Source: Aselliscus stoliczkanus
Taxonomy: Eukaryota > Chordata > Mammalia > Chiroptera > Hipposideridae
Assembly (NCBI GenBank): GCA_033961575.1
Contig: CM066730.1
Coordinates: forward strand, 138,039,523 to 138,103,522
Direction: 5' to 3'
Length of the DNA stretch: 64,000 nt
Part shown: in pieces, positions 62,100 to 64,000 of the stretch
How the letters are laid out: each line of letters opens with the position of its first letter
Position numbering within the stretch: the stretch's first letter is position 1
Notes under the pieces: generated by a model
The model's database searches: none
What the model was told of the DNA's origin: nothing
Seen by the model: only the letters and a program-made list of their open reading frames with translations
Program-made: the position numbers and the translations under genes

Positions 62100-62560
62100 G
62101 GATTCCTTTATAAAGTTAATCCATCTCACCTTTGGTCTTCCTCGCTTCGTGCTGCTTTTGTTTCTCCCAGCATGACTGTCTTTTCCAAAGAACCCTGCCT
62201 TCTCATGATGTGCCCGAAAGGAGGCCAGCTTCAGTTTTGTGATTTTTGCCTCCAGTGATGATTCAGGCTTACTTTGCTCTAGGATCCACTTGTCTGTCTA
62301 TCTGGCAGTTCAGGGTATCTGTACAGCTCTCCTCCAGCACCATATTTCAGGTGAATCATTTTTTTTCCCTATCAGTCTTCTTCACTGGCCAACTTTCACA
62401 GCAGTACATGGTAATTGGGAGTACAAGGGTGTGGATGATCCGAGCCTTGGTTTCTAATGACACACCTTTGTCCTGCTGAGATTTCCTGATATTTCCTCTG
62501 CTGCCCTTCCAAGTCTCAGCCTTCTCTTGATTTCTTGTCTACTTTCTCCATTTTAATTAA
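62100..62560 (-). mobile_element. RTE-like LINE remnant (3' coding end)
   Basis: Minus-strand translation in shifting frames shows the hallmark order of RTE/BovB-like C-terminal sequence. First comes a block like VLPITMYCCESW, then SLEAKITKLKLASF, then GRPKVRWIN. Frames are broken, so it is an old decayed copy. I cannot separate MamRTE-type from other RTE lineages by eye. Confidence 0.6.
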
Positions 62561-62969
62561 AGATTGAACCACAGTGAGTGATATCTTTAATAATTTCAAT
62601 GTCTTCATTGTCTATGTTAAAACTGTTTATGTCTCCCGTAGTCATGACTTTTGTTTTCTTGATGCTCACATGAAAGCATACATGCGTACATATATGCATT
62701 TACACATGCATTATAAAATACATAAAACCATACACACATGTTTATATGGAAGATTATGGACTCCGCAGCAGGATAGAAGCTCCGTAAGGGTAAGACCTTT
62801 TCTTTGTTCATGACTATGTCCAACATGTCTATAACACTGCCTGGCACATAAAATGAAGACATCACCTATGTGTTAACTAATAGAATGAATCTTCTGAATT
62901 TCTCGTCTACTGCTATCATTCACAATGTAAATCTGCTGATATCACATAAATCATTGCTAAACATACACA

Positions 62970-63125
62970 CCACTGCCAGACAGTGTTCTACATACTTTAC
63001 AGATACGAGCTCATTTATTCTCCAAACAACTCTAAGGCAGATGCTATGACTATTCTCATTTCAGAGATGGAGAAACTGAGGCATGGAGTATCAGGCAGCT
63101 TCCCAATTGGAACCAGAATTCAAAT
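62970..63125 (-). mobile_element. MIR, minus strand
   Basis: GAGATGGAGAAACTGAGGCA preceded by CATTTATTCTCCAAACAACT. Confidence 0.8.
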
Positions 63126-63129
63126 CAGT

Positions 63130-64000
63130 TCTATGGTCTGAACTGCTGTGCTTTTTCCTTAAGATTTTTCATTTTCATTGTCTTCAGAAGCCAAATTCTC
63201 ACAGGATAGTCATAATGCAGAGCATGATAATGCTTAGAATTATGGAAAGTTGGAGTGGCAGTGACACTGCTGAATGATATAATTGGAGACTAGTGCAATT
63301 TTCTATATTCCATGAATTTTTTTTAGTTTCTCCAGACATCTACACTGGCTGCAGTATGCCGTGAGAACATTCCTAAGATCTCAGAATGGGGAAATCAAAA
63401 AAAGTATTTCTCTTTGCTCTAATGACTTATACGAATGCACAGTGACTAGAAAATGGAAAACAAGGACATTACCCAGGCCTATGGAGAGATGATACGGAAG
63501 CAGCCAGCCGTTGAGATGTGAGACTGTCGCCAAGGGGTGATAACTAGAAATGTGCATTTTCCCACCAGCAGCTGCTGATGTGCAAGCCCCAAAGTAAACA
63601 TTAGTGCTCATGGATATTATATGGATGTGAAATGAAGCACCACGTGTTGACTTTCCGTGCCATGAAAAACAGTGGCCCTTTGGGGTAAGCCTACTCTTCA
63701 AGCCAGTGACGCAAGTGCAATATTAGACTCTGGGCCCCCAAACAATTTTCCAGTAGTCTTCTACCTTTTGAACTTGGAGTGGGAGTCCCCCTAACAGGTG
63801 GTTGGCAGTTATCAGAACCTGGGGCTGGGTCACTCTGTGTTTTTGTTTTTGTTCCCAAACTCAGCAAAGGACAATGGCAACTCATCTTTTCAGTCATATG
63901 CAAATATATGAGAGAGTAAGTAAACCCTCTGGTTAAAAATTCCCTGTAAATACCAAAAAAGGTGCTAAAGCTGATGAGTTCATTAGAGATTTGCTGCAAA
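63130..64000. other. Right-edge stretch without recognised features
   Basis: Short minus-strand ORFs only. No splice-flanked frame and no FGGY-like peptide seen. Confidence 0.5.

Larger units (their letters stand above)
49601..64000 (-). other. FGGY: Inferred upstream FGGY intron (incomplete)
   Basis: The exon at 49497-49600 starts with two bases of a split codon, so a coding exon must lie upstream, to the right. I looked for the expected segment ending in a LIDAHAGGL-like peptide on the minus strand and did not find it, so the intron probably runs beyond the right edge. A small exon could be missed by eye. Confidence 0.75.

Noticed and set aside
1..64000. CRISPR arrays, operons, phage or plasmid genes, intact retroviral genes
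   Set aside because: None seen. Regular repeats are microsatellites or transposons, and only solo MLT1 LTRs represent retroviral material.

Overview
This window looks like nuclear DNA from a bat. Two kinds of young, lineage-specific insertion support that: tRNA-derived SINEs of the type known from bats (tRNA-like A and B boxes, then a body with the phrase GGACAACAACTTGACTTGG), and 79-80 bp mariner-type MITEs with TA target sites. Below them lies the usual eutherian layer of decayed L2, MIR, L1M/HAL1, MLT1 LTR and hAT copies. The bat assignment is from memory of SINE families, without a search; a rhinolophoid or related family seems likeliest. There is no prokaryotic or viral gene content.

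The only gene I can support is FGGY, the FGGY-family carbohydrate kinase (D-ribulose kinase), on the minus strand. Two consecutive coding exons are present. The first in transcript order is at 49497-49600 (104 nt, includes the GTSSCHM motif). The next is at 13133-13240 (108 nt, includes VPGVWGPY and NEGGQS). Both have consensus splice sites and they join in phase across an intron of about 36.3 kb. I infer that everything right of 49600 and left of 13133 is flanking FGGY intron, because neither neighbouring exon was found.

Region by region: 1-13132 (downstream intron) holds L2, a HAL1/L1-type element split by an MLT1 LTR, a second MLT1 LTR, MIRs and a TTA repeat. 13241-25000 holds an MLT1 LTR, a 433-bp inverted duplication (arms 16882-17314 and 17935-18367), a minus-strand SINE inserted in an L2, one free MITE, and a dimeric SINE with a second MITE inside it. 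25000-49496 holds GA and CA microsatellites, a third MITE, several L1M 3' fragments, a 50-bp micro-insertion of SINE sequence, and a possible 63-nt cryptic exon at 40110-40172. 49601-64000 (upstream intron) holds a 513-bp DNA transposon with long terminal inverted repeats, a hAT element, L2/MIR pieces and an RTE-like LINE remnant.

I see no new multi-gene system. The most interesting signals are structural: the near-perfect inverted duplication whose copy polarity and CpG-decay pattern can be read directly, the MITE that landed cleanly in a SINE, the near-palindromic MITE hairpins, and a Gly-to-Glu difference in a conserved stretch of FGGY.
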